Positions 8,878-17,712 of a stretch of DNA of 64,000 bases are shown here, one piece after another (position 1 is the first letter of the stretch; every line of letters starts with the position of its first letter). The stretch is from Acinetobacter puyangensis. Its GTDB lineage: Bacteria > Pseudomonadota > Gammaproteobacteria > Pseudomonadales > Moraxellaceae. The stretch covers positions 344,631-408,630 of the forward strand of contig NZ_OANT01000003.1 of the NCBI RefSeq assembly GCF_900096995.1. Direction: 5' to 3'. The notes below the pieces were generated by a model. That model saw nothing but the letters and a program-made list of their open reading frames with translations, searched no databases and was not told the origin of the DNA. The position numbers were made by a program, and so were the translations under genes.

Positions 8878-8920
8878 CACCCAGGAAGTTGGAAATTCCA
8901 ACTTTCGGGGTGTTTTTTTA
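8878..8920. terminator. Terminator between convergent TRAP permease and DMT genes
   Basis: CACCC(a)GgAAGTTGGAA / TTCCAACTTtC(g)GGGTG forms a long hairpin followed by seven T on the plus strand; on the minus strand it overlaps the DMT gene stop. Confidence 0.85.
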
Positions 8921-9796
8921 ACGATTAAATTTTTGTTGAATGCTGGGATAACACATCAACAACGCCAACATGATCAATATAAAACCAATACAACTATAGA
9001 AATCGGGATATTCCTGCCATAAAACAGCCGCCCAAAGGCCTGCAAAAATAATCGCCAAATAATTTGCTGGACCGATTTTGCCTGCTGGTGCAAGTTTATA
9101 GGCATGTGACATCAGTAACTGACTTGATGTCGCCAGAAGTCCGGCAGCGATTAAATATAGCCATTCTTGTACGCTATAACTGCGCCAAGGCCAGAACATT
9201 GGAATTGCAGAGATCAGTGTTGAAATCAGACAAAAATAAAAGACAATTCTTACCGGTGGTTCGGTATCGGTTAATGCTCTTACCGTAACAAATGCCATTG
9301 CCGCACAGAAACTTGCCACTAAACCAACCAAAGACAATAGATTAAATAGTCCTTCATTGGGTTTGGCGACAAATAACACGCCAATTAAACCAACAACAGC
9401 CGTGATGCACATCCATACCGTCATTTTTTCCTTCAAAAAAAGCCAAGCAATTAAAGGAATAAAAATAGGCGAGGAATAGGTAAATACCATGGCATTGGAG
9501 AGCTTCATATGGGCAATGGCATAGAAAAAACCATACATTGCAATCAGACCAATAACGCTGCGCCACAGATGCATCCATAATTTTGTGGTTTTTAGATTAT
9601 TAACACCTGAACGCAATACCAGTGGGAGAATAAATAGCAGGCCGATGGCATTACGGAAAAATACGATAGTGGCGTTGTCAACGGTAATTGAAGCCAGACG
9701 AATTAAGACACCCATGCTGGCAAATAAAAAAGCCGAACTTGCCAAAAGCAATAAGGCAACACGCAGGTTTGAGTTTTGATTCATGGGGGATAGCAT
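8918..9796 (-). CDS. DMT/EamA family transporter
   Basis: 292-residue inner-membrane protein with ten predicted helices in two EamA repeats (first ~12-140, second ~150-285). Typical conserved stretches are RNAIGLLFILPLVLR, YSSPIFIPLIAWLFLKEK and LAIIFAGLWAAVLWQEYP. It belongs to the same superfamily as the exporter at the left edge but is not a close copy. Substrate unknown; family members export amino acids, nucleosides or drugs. Start could also be the ATG four codons downstream (9784). It is transcribed toward the TRAP permease and stands alone. Confidence 0.85.
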   Translation of the reverse strand: MLSPMNQNSNLRVALLLLASSAFLFASMGVLIRLASITVDNATIVFFRNAIGLLFILPLVLRSGVNNLKTTKLWMHLWRSVIGLIAMYGFFYAIAHMKLSNAMVFTYSSPIFIPLIAWLFLKEKMTVWMCITAVVGLIGVLFVAKPNEGLFNLLSLVGLVASFCAAMAFVTVRALTDTEPPVRIVFYFCLISTLISAIPMFWPWRSYSVQEWLYLIAAGLLATSSQLLMSHAYKLAPAGKIGPANYLAIIFAGLWAAVLWQEYPDFYSCIGFILIMLALLMCYPSIQQKFNR

Positions 9797-9875
9797 AGAT
9801 CGAGGTCATCTCACATTCTAAAGTAAATCCATGAACGTGTGAGATGATAAAATATAAAGAAAGTGATCGACTGAT

Positions 9876-10307
9876 TTATTGTGAAGTAAGCTGTTTTTCC
9901 AGATCGGCCAGTTGTTGCTCTTTAAGCTGAATTAATTGATCTGCATCATGATGCTGTTGCTCTAGAATATCTTTCTGTTCTTTGAGCTGGCTTTGGATAT
10001 CTTCTAACTGTTTTAATTCATCTTTAATCAGTGCAGGATCTTCAGCAATCGGTTGGGTGAGAATCGAATCATCAATTAAGCCTTCTGGCTCGGAGCTTTG
10101 CGCATTAGATATCGTATTCTGAGCAATTTTTGCCAATTCTTCATCATTGATTTGTGGCTGTATTGCTGCCGGTTTTGCTGTCTGATCTGGTGTTGCTTCT
10201 GAATGCTTATTGAGATAAAAATAGGCAAAAATCGTAATAAAAATAACAATGGTCAATAGTGCATAAACTATGCCTAGCGTTTTGTTGATTTTGAAATTCC
10301 CCAGCAT
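9876..10307 (-). CDS. Membrane-anchored coiled-coil protein, unknown function
   Basis: 143 residues: a short basic N-terminus, one membrane helix (~12-32), a low-complexity Ala/Gln/Pro linker and a heptad-rich coiled coil (~92-143, e.g. LEDIQSQLKEQKDILEQQ) that runs to the end. Likely anchored in the inner membrane with the coiled coil in the periplasm. I do not recognise a family. It lies 20 bp downstream of yheV on the same strand and may be co-transcribed with it and prlC. Confidence 0.7.
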   Translation of the reverse strand: MLGNFKINKTLGIVYALLTIVIFITIFAYFYLNKHSEATPDQTAKPAAIQPQINDEELAKIAQNTISNAQSSEPEGLIDDSILTQPIAEDPALIKDELKQLEDIQSQLKEQKDILEQQHHDADQLIQLKEQQLADLEKQLTSQ

Positions 10308-10328
10308 CTTGCTACCTGAATATTGACA

Positions 10329-10535
10329 TTATTTTTGACGTGGTTTGAATTGAATTACCCCTATATCATCTGGCACTACAGTTTCTTTAAACTCTTCTTC
10401 AGTTGGTCTACGTTCACTATAGTCACATTCGATGCATTCAATCCATTCGGCAGTATCGGTAGTAATCATCACGACTTTATCCTGCGCCTGACATCTTGGG
10501 CATTTTGCACCAGCAATAAAGCGTCGTTTGGTCAT
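10329..10535 (-). CDS. yheV: YheV family putative zinc-ribbon protein
   Basis: 68-residue protein with two CxxC knuckles (C12/C15 in KCPRCQ and C34/C37 in ECIECDY), spacing typical of a zinc ribbon, followed by the family's 'RRPTEEEFKETV' segment. YheV proteins are conserved in gammaproteobacteria but have no established role. It directly follows prlC on the same strand with a 39-bp gap, suggesting one transcription unit prlC-yheV-(coiled-coil gene). Confidence 0.85.
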   Translation of the reverse strand: MTKRRFIAGAKCPRCQAQDKVVMITTDTAEWIECIECDYSERRPTEEEFKETVVPDDIGVIQFKPRQK

Positions 10536-10574
10536 GATGATTTCCTACGGTTAAGCTGCATCTAGTTTATCGGA

Positions 10575-12602
10575 TTAGTTTTTTATCGTCCAACCATTAT
10601 GACGCAACAGGGCATCTATTTTTGGCTCTCTGCCACGGAATTGTTTAAACGCATCCAGTGCTTCAATTTGTCCACCGACTGCCAGAATGGCTTGACGAAA
10701 TGCCTGACCAGTTTCGCGATTAAATACACCTTCCTGTTCGAAACGATCAAACGCATCGCTGGCCAATACTTCCGCCCATTTATAGGAATAATAACCCGCA
10801 GCATAACCACCAGCAAAAATATGGCTAAAGCTATGCTGGAAGCGGTTGTAGTCCGGTGTTTTGATGATCGCAACATTGGCTCGTACATCATCCAGAATAT
10901 GCTGAATGCCCTGCACATCTGGTACAGGTACCGCATCATGGATATTTAAATCAAATAAGGCAAATTCTACCTGACGTAAAGTTTGCATACCGGTTTGGAA
11001 ATAACGTGCAGCAAATAAGGCATCCAGTAAATCTTTAGCCAGTGGCTCACCGGATTCGATATGGGCACTGATCAGATCCAGACCTTGTGCCTCCCAAGCC
11101 CAGAATTCCATAAACTGGCTAGGTAATTCCACCGCATCCCAAGCAACTGCATGGGTACCGGCCACACCAATGTGATCCGCTTCGGTTAAAATATGGTGTA
11201 GACCGTGACCAAATTCATGGAACAGAGTGGTAATTTCATCATGGGTTAATTGTGCTGGTTGGTCACCCACAGGCGGTGCAAAGTTACATACCATAAAGGC
11301 AACCGGTTTTTGATCCTGATGCTGGTCTTTGACTTTAGAGCGGAAACCACTCATCCATGCACCGCCACGTTTGCTATCACGGGCATAAAGATCAAAGTAA
11401 AAGCCACCGATGATTCTGCCTTGCTCTTCGACTTCATAGTATTTGGCATTTTGATGCCAAAGATCGGCTTGTTTTTCTACAATCTGGATACCATAAAGTT
11501 TTTCTGCAATGGCAAATAAACCACTGACCACTTTATTGATTGGGAAGTACGGTTTTAAGGCTTCCTGTGAAAGATTGAAATTTTGCTGTTTCAGTTTTTC
11601 GGCATAATAACCAGTATCCCATGGTTGTAATGTGTCTATGTCATCTTCCGCAGCAAAAGCCTGCAATTCTGCAAATTCCGCTTTGGCCGGCGTCTTGGCT
11701 TTTTCGGCCAAATCCAGTAAAAATTCACGTACTTTTTCTACACCGGGTGCCATTTTACGTGCCAGAGACAGTTCGGCATAAGTGTTAAAACCCAGTAATT
11801 TGGCTTGTGCCTGACGCAATTGCAGGATTTCTTGCATCAATAGACCATTATCAAATTCCGGATGATCGGATAATTCTGAGGCGCGTGTGGTATAGGCATG
11901 ATAAAGGGTTTCACGCAATTGGCGATCATCGGCATAGGTCATAATGGCAAGGTATGCGGGAATATCCAGTGTTGCCGCAGCCTGTGTTAAACCTTTTGTT
12001 TGACCATATTGTTTTAATAGGGCTTTGCTACTCTCTGGTAAACCTTGTAATTGTGATTCCTGCAAAGGCAATACATAGGCTTGTGTCGCATCTAGAACAT
12101 GATTGGAAAAGTCAGATGAAAGCTGTGATAAACGTGCAGCATTTTTGGCAAATTCGGCTTTTTTATCGGCAGCTAATGCCACACCGGAGAGTTTAAAATC
12201 TTTAATGGCATGACGAATGGCACTTTGCAGTGCAGGACGTAATTGCTGAAATTCTGTTTGATCGGCCACATATTGATAGTTTTGATACAGTGTTTCGTTT
12301 TGCCCGATCTGGGTATAAAAATCACTGATTTGTGGTAAGAGTGCCTGATAGACTTCACGTAATTCTGGCGTATTCATCACCGCATTCAGATGTGAGAGTA
12401 CACCAAATAATTCGCTAAAATTATTTTCAAATACATCAAAGCCTTCCACCGTATTTAAGGCCTGCTGAAAATCTGTAGCAGGTTGAACTTGTTCGAGTTG
12501 TTGCTTTCCTTGTCCAAGTAATTTTTCAATGTCTTGTTGAAGTGTATGGATATTTAAATCGCTAAATTGGGGTAAGGGTAAAGTGGCTTGGGCAAGGGTC
12601 AT
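10575..12602 (-). CDS. prlC: Oligopeptidase A, M3 family zinc metallopeptidase
   Basis: 675 residues, the usual length for PrlC/OpdA. It has the zinc-binding catalytic motif HEFGH (residues 462-466), followed by the third-ligand region around VELPSQFMEFWAWE. OpdA is a cytoplasmic peptidase that degrades short peptides, including cleaved signal peptides, and oligopeptides during normal turnover. The start MTLAQATLPL is preceded by GAGAG; a further upstream ATG six codons earlier would overlap that site. It heads a likely operon with yheV, and is divergent from a LysR-type regulator gene. Confidence 0.95.
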   Translation of the reverse strand: MTLAQATLPLPQFSDLNIHTLQQDIEKLLGQGKQQLEQVQPATDFQQALNTVEGFDVFENNFSELFGVLSHLNAVMNTPELREVYQALLPQISDFYTQIGQNETLYQNYQYVADQTEFQQLRPALQSAIRHAIKDFKLSGVALAADKKAEFAKNAARLSQLSSDFSNHVLDATQAYVLPLQESQLQGLPESSKALLKQYGQTKGLTQAAATLDIPAYLAIMTYADDRQLRETLYHAYTTRASELSDHPEFDNGLLMQEILQLRQAQAKLLGFNTYAELSLARKMAPGVEKVREFLLDLAEKAKTPAKAEFAELQAFAAEDDIDTLQPWDTGYYAEKLKQQNFNLSQEALKPYFPINKVVSGLFAIAEKLYGIQIVEKQADLWHQNAKYYEVEEQGRIIGGFYFDLYARDSKRGGAWMSGFRSKVKDQHQDQKPVAFMVCNFAPPVGDQPAQLTHDEITTLFHEFGHGLHHILTEADHIGVAGTHAVAWDAVELPSQFMEFWAWEAQGLDLISAHIESGEPLAKDLLDALFAARYFQTGMQTLRQVEFALFDLNIHDAVPVPDVQGIQHILDDVRANVAIIKTPDYNRFQHSFSHIFAGGYAAGYYSYKWAEVLASDAFDRFEQEGVFNRETGQAFRQAILAVGGQIEALDAFKQFRGREPKIDALLRHNGWTIKN

Positions 12603-12802
12603 CGTTATTTCTCTCGGCATCGTTTTCTTTGTTATGTAATAAGTGCTTTATAGACAGAATTCAAGGTTTATCTACAAAAACAAAGTAATATTTTATGCTA
12701 ATGATTGAACATAATTCATAAAACCAATCGAATGAATTGTGTTTGAGTGATGCAAGATTTCTAGGCAGAATGCTCTTATTCGCTATGTTGATGTGAGATG
12801 TT

Positions 12803-13717
12803 ATGGATCGTCTGGATTGTAATCGCATGTTGATTGCTGTGATTGAGCAGGGCAGCTTTGCCAAAGCTGCGGAACAACGTGGTACCAGTGTTGCGCAGGC
12901 ATCAAAAATGATTAGTCGTCTTGAGCAGCAATTGAGTGTGCAGCTGTTGCATCGTTCTACACGATCATTGACTCCGACCGAGGTTGGACAGGCTTATTAT
13001 ATACAGATTAAACACCTTGTTGCAGAACTGGACGAGCTAGAAACCAGTGTTAAAAACCAATCCAATGAGCCAAGTGGCCGCCTTAAAATTAGTGCGCCGA
13101 GTTCCTTTGGTGTGGTGCATCTGAGTCATATTCTGGTTGAGTTTGCCCGCTTATATCCGCAGATTGAACTTGATGTCAGTTTTACCGATCGTATGGTCAA
13201 TGTGATCGAGGAAGGTTTTGATCTGGCCATTCGTATTGGGCAATTAAAAGACAGCAATTTAATTGCCCGTTATCTTGCAGATGTACATTTTAAGTTGGTT
13301 GCTGCACCTGCTTATCTCCAGCAATATGCATTGCCCAAGCACCCAGAGGATTTGGCGTCACATCTTTGTATTATCGACACGAATTTCAAAGATCCCAAAC
13401 ACTGGCAGTTCCATTCTTTACAACAACCCGAACAAATATTTCAGGTGAATGTCAATGGACATATTCAATTTGCCAATACTGAAGCATGTCATATTGCGGC
13501 ATTGGCTGGTCTGGGGATTTGCCGTTTACCTGATTTTATTTGTAGACAGTCTTTACAACAGGGCAAGTTAGTGACGTTATTAAATGAATATAGCGTATAT
13601 CGTAGCGGGGTCTATGCTGTATATCCACCGGCTCGCCATCTTGCGAATAAAGTCAGGGCATTGGTAGATTTTTTAAAGCAACATTATGAACAATACGCCA
13701 CACAAAATAAGCTTTAA
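12803..13717 (+). CDS. LysR family transcriptional regulator
   Basis: 304 residues. N-terminal winged helix-turn-helix (~1-60: IEQGSFAKAAEQRGTS, then ISRLEQQLSVQLLHRSTR), and a C-terminal periplasmic-binding-like effector domain (~88-295). It is most like the LysR subgroup that controls aldehyde/quinone and similar detoxification genes. It precedes a DoxX, an Xi-class glutathionyl transferase and an esterase on the same strand, and a perfect palindrome immediately follows its stop, so it probably regulates those genes; the effector is unknown. Confidence 0.92.
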   Translation: MDRLDCNRMLIAVIEQGSFAKAAEQRGTSVAQASKMISRLEQQLSVQLLHRSTRSLTPTEVGQAYYIQIKHLVAELDELETSVKNQSNEPSGRLKISAPSSFGVVHLSHILVEFARLYPQIELDVSFTDRMVNVIEEGFDLAIRIGQLKDSNLIARYLADVHFKLVAAPAYLQQYALPKHPEDLASHLCIIDTNFKDPKHWQFHSLQQPEQIFQVNVNGHIQFANTEACHIAALAGLGICRLPDFICRQSLQQGKLVTLLNEYSVYRSGVYAVYPPARHLANKVRALVDFLKQHYEQYATQNKL

Positions 13718-13739
13718 TTGTTTCCAAAATGGAAACAAT
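13717..13739. promoter_or_regulatory. Perfect 10-bp-arm palindrome between LysR gene and doxX
   Basis: ATTGTTTCCA-AAA-TGGAAACAAT begins at the last base of the LysR stop codon. It could be the operator of the DoxX cluster or an intercistronic hairpin; the weak downstream T content (AATTTTCTTTT) leaves a terminator role possible. Confidence 0.55.
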
Positions 13740-13818
13740 AATTTTCTTTTAGACGGATTAATTAAAATATAGAAAACAATTATGCTGTGTTCATTGAAAT
13801 GAGAATGAGGAAAATATC

Positions 13819-14226
13819 ATGAATACTGCTCGCACAGCACCTTATGCAGCCCTACTGTTACGCATTAGCTTGGCTGTTTTATTTTTGGCCCATGCAGGAC
13901 TTAAACTTTTTGTTTTCACGCCAGCAGGAACTGCCCAGTTTTTCCAATCTGTGGGCGTGCCGGGCTGGATGGCATATGTCACCATTACATGGGAAATCAT
14001 TGGTGCCATTGCATTATTGATAGGGTTTAAAGCACGACTTGCAGCGATTGCCTTAATTCCTGTTCTACTTGGTGCGATACTGACTGTCCATGGTCCGGCA
14101 GGCTTTTGGTTTACCAATGCCAATGGTGGCTGGGAATATCCTGCATTTTGGATTGTTGGGCTGATCAGTTTGACTTTAATTGGCGATGGTCCTTATCACG
14201 TTAAAGCATCATTTTCACAAAAATAA
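13819..14226 (+). CDS. DoxX family membrane protein
   Basis: 135 residues with four membrane helices, the DoxX fold: LLLRISLAVLFLAHAGLKL at the first helix, 'TWEIIGAIALLIGFKARLAA' at the middle and 'WEYPAFWIVGLISLTLIGDG' at the end. DoxX-family proteins occur with thiol and quinone redox systems, but their biochemical role is poorly defined. The ribosome-binding site AATGAGGAAAA is good. It begins a cluster with an Xi-class glutathionyl transferase and an esterase, separated from the latter two by a terminator-like hairpin. Confidence 0.88.
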   Translation: MNTARTAPYAALLLRISLAVLFLAHAGLKLFVFTPAGTAQFFQSVGVPGWMAYVTITWEIIGAIALLIGFKARLAAIALIPVLLGAILTVHGPAGFWFTNANGGWEYPAFWIVGLISLTLIGDGPYHVKASFSQK

Positions 14227-14232
14227 TGTTCC

Positions 14233-14275
14233 GGTGTTTGCCATCTTATGCTGAGATGGCAGCACCTTTTAATTT
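14233..14275 (+). terminator. Hairpin terminator or attenuator after doxX
   Basis: GGTG..GCCATCT-(loop)-AGATGGC..CACC followed by TTTTAATTTT. It lies between doxX and the glutathionyl transferase gene, so those two genes may be expressed at different levels. Confidence 0.75.
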
Positions 14276-14336
14276 TAAATGATTAATTTTCTAAAACATA
14301 CTTATGCTACGACTGAAATGATAAAAGGGGAGCGCA

Positions 14337-15311
14337 ATGTTAGTTAATGGTGTCTGGTCGGCCAATTGGCATCCTGTACAAGCTACAGATCAACAGGGTG
14401 GTTTTGTACGTCAAAGTTCCAGCTTTCGTAACTGGATTACCGTAAGTGGTGAAGCCGGACCTACAGGCGAAGCCGGTTTTAAAGCCGAAGCCAATCGCTA
14501 TCATTTGTATGTTGCCCTGATTTGTCCATGGGCTTCACGTACATTAATAGCAAGAGAATTAAAAGGCTTGAGTTCGATTATCTCTATGTCAGTCGTAGAA
14601 CCTTTTTTAACAGATAATGGCTGGCAGTTTGGAGGTTTTGCCGGGGCAACGCTGGATCAGGTCAATCATACAACCTTTATTCATGAAATTTATACCCTTG
14701 CCGATGTACACTATACAGGGCGTGCAACTGTGCCGATATTATGGGACAAACAGCGACAAACCATTGTCAATAATGAATCTGCCGATATTCTACGTATGCT
14801 GAATTCTGGCTTTGGCAGTTTGGCAAATACACAATATGATTTATATCCTGCACATTTGGCCACTCAGATTGATGCTTTTAATGACAGTATTTATCATCGT
14901 TTGAATAATGGTGTCTATCGTGCTGGTTTTGCCACCACGCAACAAGCCTATGATGAGGCTGTAGATGATGTATTTAATACCTTGCAGACGTTAGAACAAC
15001 ATTTTGCTTCGCATCAATTTGCGATGGGACAGCAATTCAGTGAAAGTGACATTCGTTTATTTGTCACATTAATTCGTTTTGATTTGGCCTATTATGGTTT
15101 ATTTAAATGTAATCTTAAACTACTGGCGGACTATCCGCATTTAAGTCGCTATGTTCAAAATATTTTAAATATTCCCGGTGTTGCCAAAACGGTCAATATT
15201 GAGCATATCAAACAGGGTTATTATTCGATTAAAGATTTAAATCCGAATGCTATTGTACCTAAAGGCCCTATTCTGAATTTCCAGCTTATACAGACAGAGA
15301 CACTGAAATGA
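14337..15311 (+). CDS. Xi-class glutathione transferase / S-glutathionyl-hydroquinone reductase
   Basis: 324 residues, the length of Xi-class GSTs (YqjG/PcpF type), which reduce glutathionyl-hydroquinones. The N-terminal thioredoxin-like domain has the Xi signature LICPWASRTL with catalytic Cys63, and the C-terminal helical domain (~185-300) contains FAMGQQFSESDIRLFVTLIR. It likely acts in the cytoplasm on quinone-glutathione adducts. RBS AGGGGAGCGCA precedes ATG. Its last codons overlap the following esterase start (ATGA), so the two are translationally coupled. E. coli yqjG is likewise near a DoxX-like gene (yqjF), which supports the functional link. Confidence 0.92.
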   Translation: MLVNGVWSANWHPVQATDQQGGFVRQSSSFRNWITVSGEAGPTGEAGFKAEANRYHLYVALICPWASRTLIARELKGLSSIISMSVVEPFLTDNGWQFGGFAGATLDQVNHTTFIHEIYTLADVHYTGRATVPILWDKQRQTIVNNESADILRMLNSGFGSLANTQYDLYPAHLATQIDAFNDSIYHRLNNGVYRAGFATTQQAYDEAVDDVFNTLQTLEQHFASHQFAMGQQFSESDIRLFVTLIRFDLAYYGLFKCNLKLLADYPHLSRYVQNILNIPGVAKTVNIEHIKQGYYSIKDLNPNAIVPKGPILNFQLIQTETLK

Positions 15312-15913
15312 AAAAATTAGTTATTATGTTACATGGTGTTGGCAGTAATGGTGCAGACCTTGAACCGATTGCAGAATTTTGGCAACAACAGCTTGAGGGC
15401 TTGCAAATTGCTTCTCCAGACGCACCATTTCCTTTTATGCATAGTCCGCAGGCATTTCAGTGGTTTAGTTTAAATGGCATCACTCAGGAAAACCGTTATC
15501 AGCGTATTGTTGATGCACGAGCGGCATTTGATCAGACCATTACCGATATTTTGAAACAGCACGAGATGCTTGAACAACTGGATCGGGTGGTATTTTGTGG
15601 TTTTTCTCAGGGTACTATTATGTCACTGGATGCCATTGCCTCAGGACGCTGGAATATTGCAGGTGTCATTGGTTTGTCGGGACGTCTGGCTTCGCCAATT
15701 GAACAAGATGCTGCATTAAAAAGTAAAATCCTATTGATGCACGGCAATGCCGATCAGGTGATTCCGGTGCAGGAAAGTCACTTGGCCTATCAAAAGTTTG
15801 AACAGGCGGGTTTTGATATCAAACTACAAACCTTTGATCATCTGGGACACGGCGTCAATCAGGCTGAAATTGAACAGGGTGGGCTATTTTTAAACACTTT
15901 ATTTGATGTTTAA
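15308..15913 (+). CDS. Alpha/beta hydrolase, phospholipase/carboxylesterase family
   Basis: 201-residue serine hydrolase with an alpha/beta fold: oxyanion loop LHGVGSNG (residues 8-15), nucleophile elbow GFSQG with Ser100, Asp148 (HGNADQVIP) and His180 (HLGHGVNQ) completing the triad. This is the compact YpfH/MhqD-like carboxylesterase group; MhqD in Bacillus is induced by methylhydroquinone, which fits the neighbouring quinone-detoxification GST. Cytoplasmic, no signal peptide. Start overlaps the end of the upstream gene by 4 bp. Confidence 0.92.
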   Translation: MKKLVIMLHGVGSNGADLEPIAEFWQQQLEGLQIASPDAPFPFMHSPQAFQWFSLNGITQENRYQRIVDARAAFDQTITDILKQHEMLEQLDRVVFCGFSQGTIMSLDAIASGRWNIAGVIGLSGRLASPIEQDAALKSKILLMHGNADQVIPVQESHLAYQKFEQAGFDIKLQTFDHLGHGVNQAEIEQGGLFLNTLFDV

Positions 15914-16088
15914 GCAGGTGTATGTTGTGCTCATGAAATTGATGTCATAGACATCTATTCTGTTATTTTTCTGTCTATGATATCTTTCAGGCCATGATTT
16001 TTGTACGCTGATAAAGACTGTCACCTACGAATGCAATGTAAGCTTGGCGTCATGACAGTAATTTTAAACATTGTAAAAGGTTGCCACG

Positions 16089-16985
16089 ATGCACACAGAT
16101 CAAAATTTGGATCAATTGATTGCAGAAATTCAAAAACTGACTCAGGCGGTAGAAAAATTGTCGGCTCCAAGTCAAGTATCACTTGATGTGCTGGATGAGG
16201 CCATCGCTTTTCGTTGGGACAAAGAAAATAACGCACCGGGCCAGTTTTTTGCCGTTAAAAAACCACAACTGATTTCGTTTCAAGACCTTTGTAATGTCGA
16301 TACGCAGTTAAATAAAGTCAAGGACAATACCGAGGCCTTTGTCAAAGGTTATTTTGCCAATAATGTTTTGTTGACTGGTGCGCGTGGAACCGGCAAGTCC
16401 TCTATCGTCAAAGCCTGTTTGGCATCATTCCATCAGCAAGATTTGCGGGTGATTGAGTTGGAAAAAAAATATCTCGATGATTTACCCAAAATTGTGAACC
16501 TATTACAGGATAGACCAGAACGCTTTATTATTTTTTGTGATGATCTGACCTTTGAAGCAGGCGATACCAGTTATAGCGGATTAAAAACTGTATTGGATGG
16601 TTCGTTGGCAACCAGTGCAGCAAATACTTTGATTTATGCTACATCCAATCGTAAGCATATGGTGACAGAGTATAATAAAGATAATAGTGAAATCCACGTT
16701 GATGATGAGGGTGAATTACATCCTGGAGATACGATTGAACAAAAAGTTTCTCTAGCGGATCGTTTTGGTTTGCAACTGCATTTTTATTCATTCAATCAAA
16801 ATCAATATCTGGATACGGTGGCATTCTGGTTGCAAAGCTACGGCTGGAATGAAGAAGAAATTGCAGACATTCGATTACTGGCAATTCAATATGCAACGCA
16901 AAAAGGCAATCGTTCCGGACGTGTAGCCAATCAGTTTGCAAAAATGATGGCCGGACAAAAATTATTAAAGGCGGAAAAGAATTAA
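16089..16985 (+). CDS. DUF815 AAA-like ATPase
   Basis: 298 residues. A short N-terminal coiled helix is followed by a P-loop ATPase domain: Walker A GARGTGKSS (97-105), Walker B IIFCDDLTFE (~149-158), and sensor region TLIYATSNRKHM. DUF815 proteins are widespread, uncharacterised AAA-type ATPases. The segment HPGDTIEQKVSLADRFGL is characteristic of the family. Start follows AAAGG. It stands alone and convergent with the peptidase E-like gene. Confidence 0.88.
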   Translation: MHTDQNLDQLIAEIQKLTQAVEKLSAPSQVSLDVLDEAIAFRWDKENNAPGQFFAVKKPQLISFQDLCNVDTQLNKVKDNTEAFVKGYFANNVLLTGARGTGKSSIVKACLASFHQQDLRVIELEKKYLDDLPKIVNLLQDRPERFIIFCDDLTFEAGDTSYSGLKTVLDGSLATSAANTLIYATSNRKHMVTEYNKDNSEIHVDDEGELHPGDTIEQKVSLADRFGLQLHFYSFNQNQYLDTVAFWLQSYGWNEEEIADIRLLAIQYATQKGNRSGRVANQFAKMMAGQKLLKAEKN

Positions 16986-17040
16986 GTGTTATTTAATAGT
17001 TTATCTTAAACAAGATATGGTTCCGCTTGTATAATTTATT

Positions 17041-17634
17041 TTACGCAATAATTTCAATGTGTTGATCATTGCTGATCGGCACTACGTTTTGCAGATGTTG
17101 ATAGGTATGTAAAATATTTTTTGCAATGTCTGCAAAAGGTTCATCACCATAATGCGGTAGTGGGAAAAAGTCGATTACATTTAATGCTGAAAAATCGGTT
17201 AAATCCGGCGCTTTATTTTGATCGTCCATTTCAGCAATATATTCAATATTTGGTGCAAGTATGATACTACCGGCTGAAGTACCAATATAAGGTTTGCCTT
17301 GTTCAATTTGCGCAATGATCAGTTGGTCGGCACCTGATTTTTTTAATTCTTGCAATAAATAGAATGTATTGCCGCCTGAGATAAAAATATAATCATTTTG
17401 CTGTAATTTTTGTTGAATTTGCTCGGTTGTATGTTTGGAAATGTTTAGCTCATCAACAATAATACCTAATTTTTCAAACGCTTGCTTATCATCATCGACA
17501 TAAAATGTAATGTCTTCAACCTTGCTGGCAGTTGGAATAAAAGTAACCGTTTTGCCTTGCAAGGCTGTGCCAATAAACTGCGGAAAATGCTGAGCAACAT
17601 CTGCAAATGAGGCTGCTAAGAATAATTTTTTCAC
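17041..17634 (-). CDS. Peptidase S51 / peptidase E-like protein
   Basis: 197 residues with the class I glutamine-amidotransferase-like fold of the S51 family. The nucleophile elbow IGTSAGS (Ser120) and SGGNTFYLLQEL (~86-97) match dipeptidase E (cleaves Asp-Xaa dipeptides) and its relatives, including cyanophycinase. Cytoplasmic. The His partner is probably His162 (PLPHYGDEP). It is downstream of rnr on the same strand, separated by a hairpin, so it may be partly co-transcribed with it. Confidence 0.85.
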   Translation of the reverse strand: MKKLFLAASFADVAQHFPQFIGTALQGKTVTFIPTASKVEDITFYVDDDKQAFEKLGIIVDELNISKHTTEQIQQKLQQNDYIFISGGNTFYLLQELKKSGADQLIIAQIEQGKPYIGTSAGSIILAPNIEYIAEMDDQNKAPDLTDFSALNVIDFFPLPHYGDEPFADIAKNILHTYQHLQNVVPISNDQHIEIIA

Positions 17635-17667
17635 TTGATTTGTCCTGTTATAGATAGCATCGACTTA

Positions 17668-17700
17668 ACCATCAGCTAAAGCAAAGCAATAGCTGATGGT
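17668..17700. terminator. Hairpin between rnr and the S51 peptidase gene
   Basis: ACCATCAGCTA / TAGCTGATGGT, an 11-bp perfect stem with an 11-nt loop but no T-tract in either direction. It may act as an mRNA processing or stability element rather than a classical terminator. Confidence 0.5.
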
Positions 17701-17712
17701 AAGTGCTTGGAT

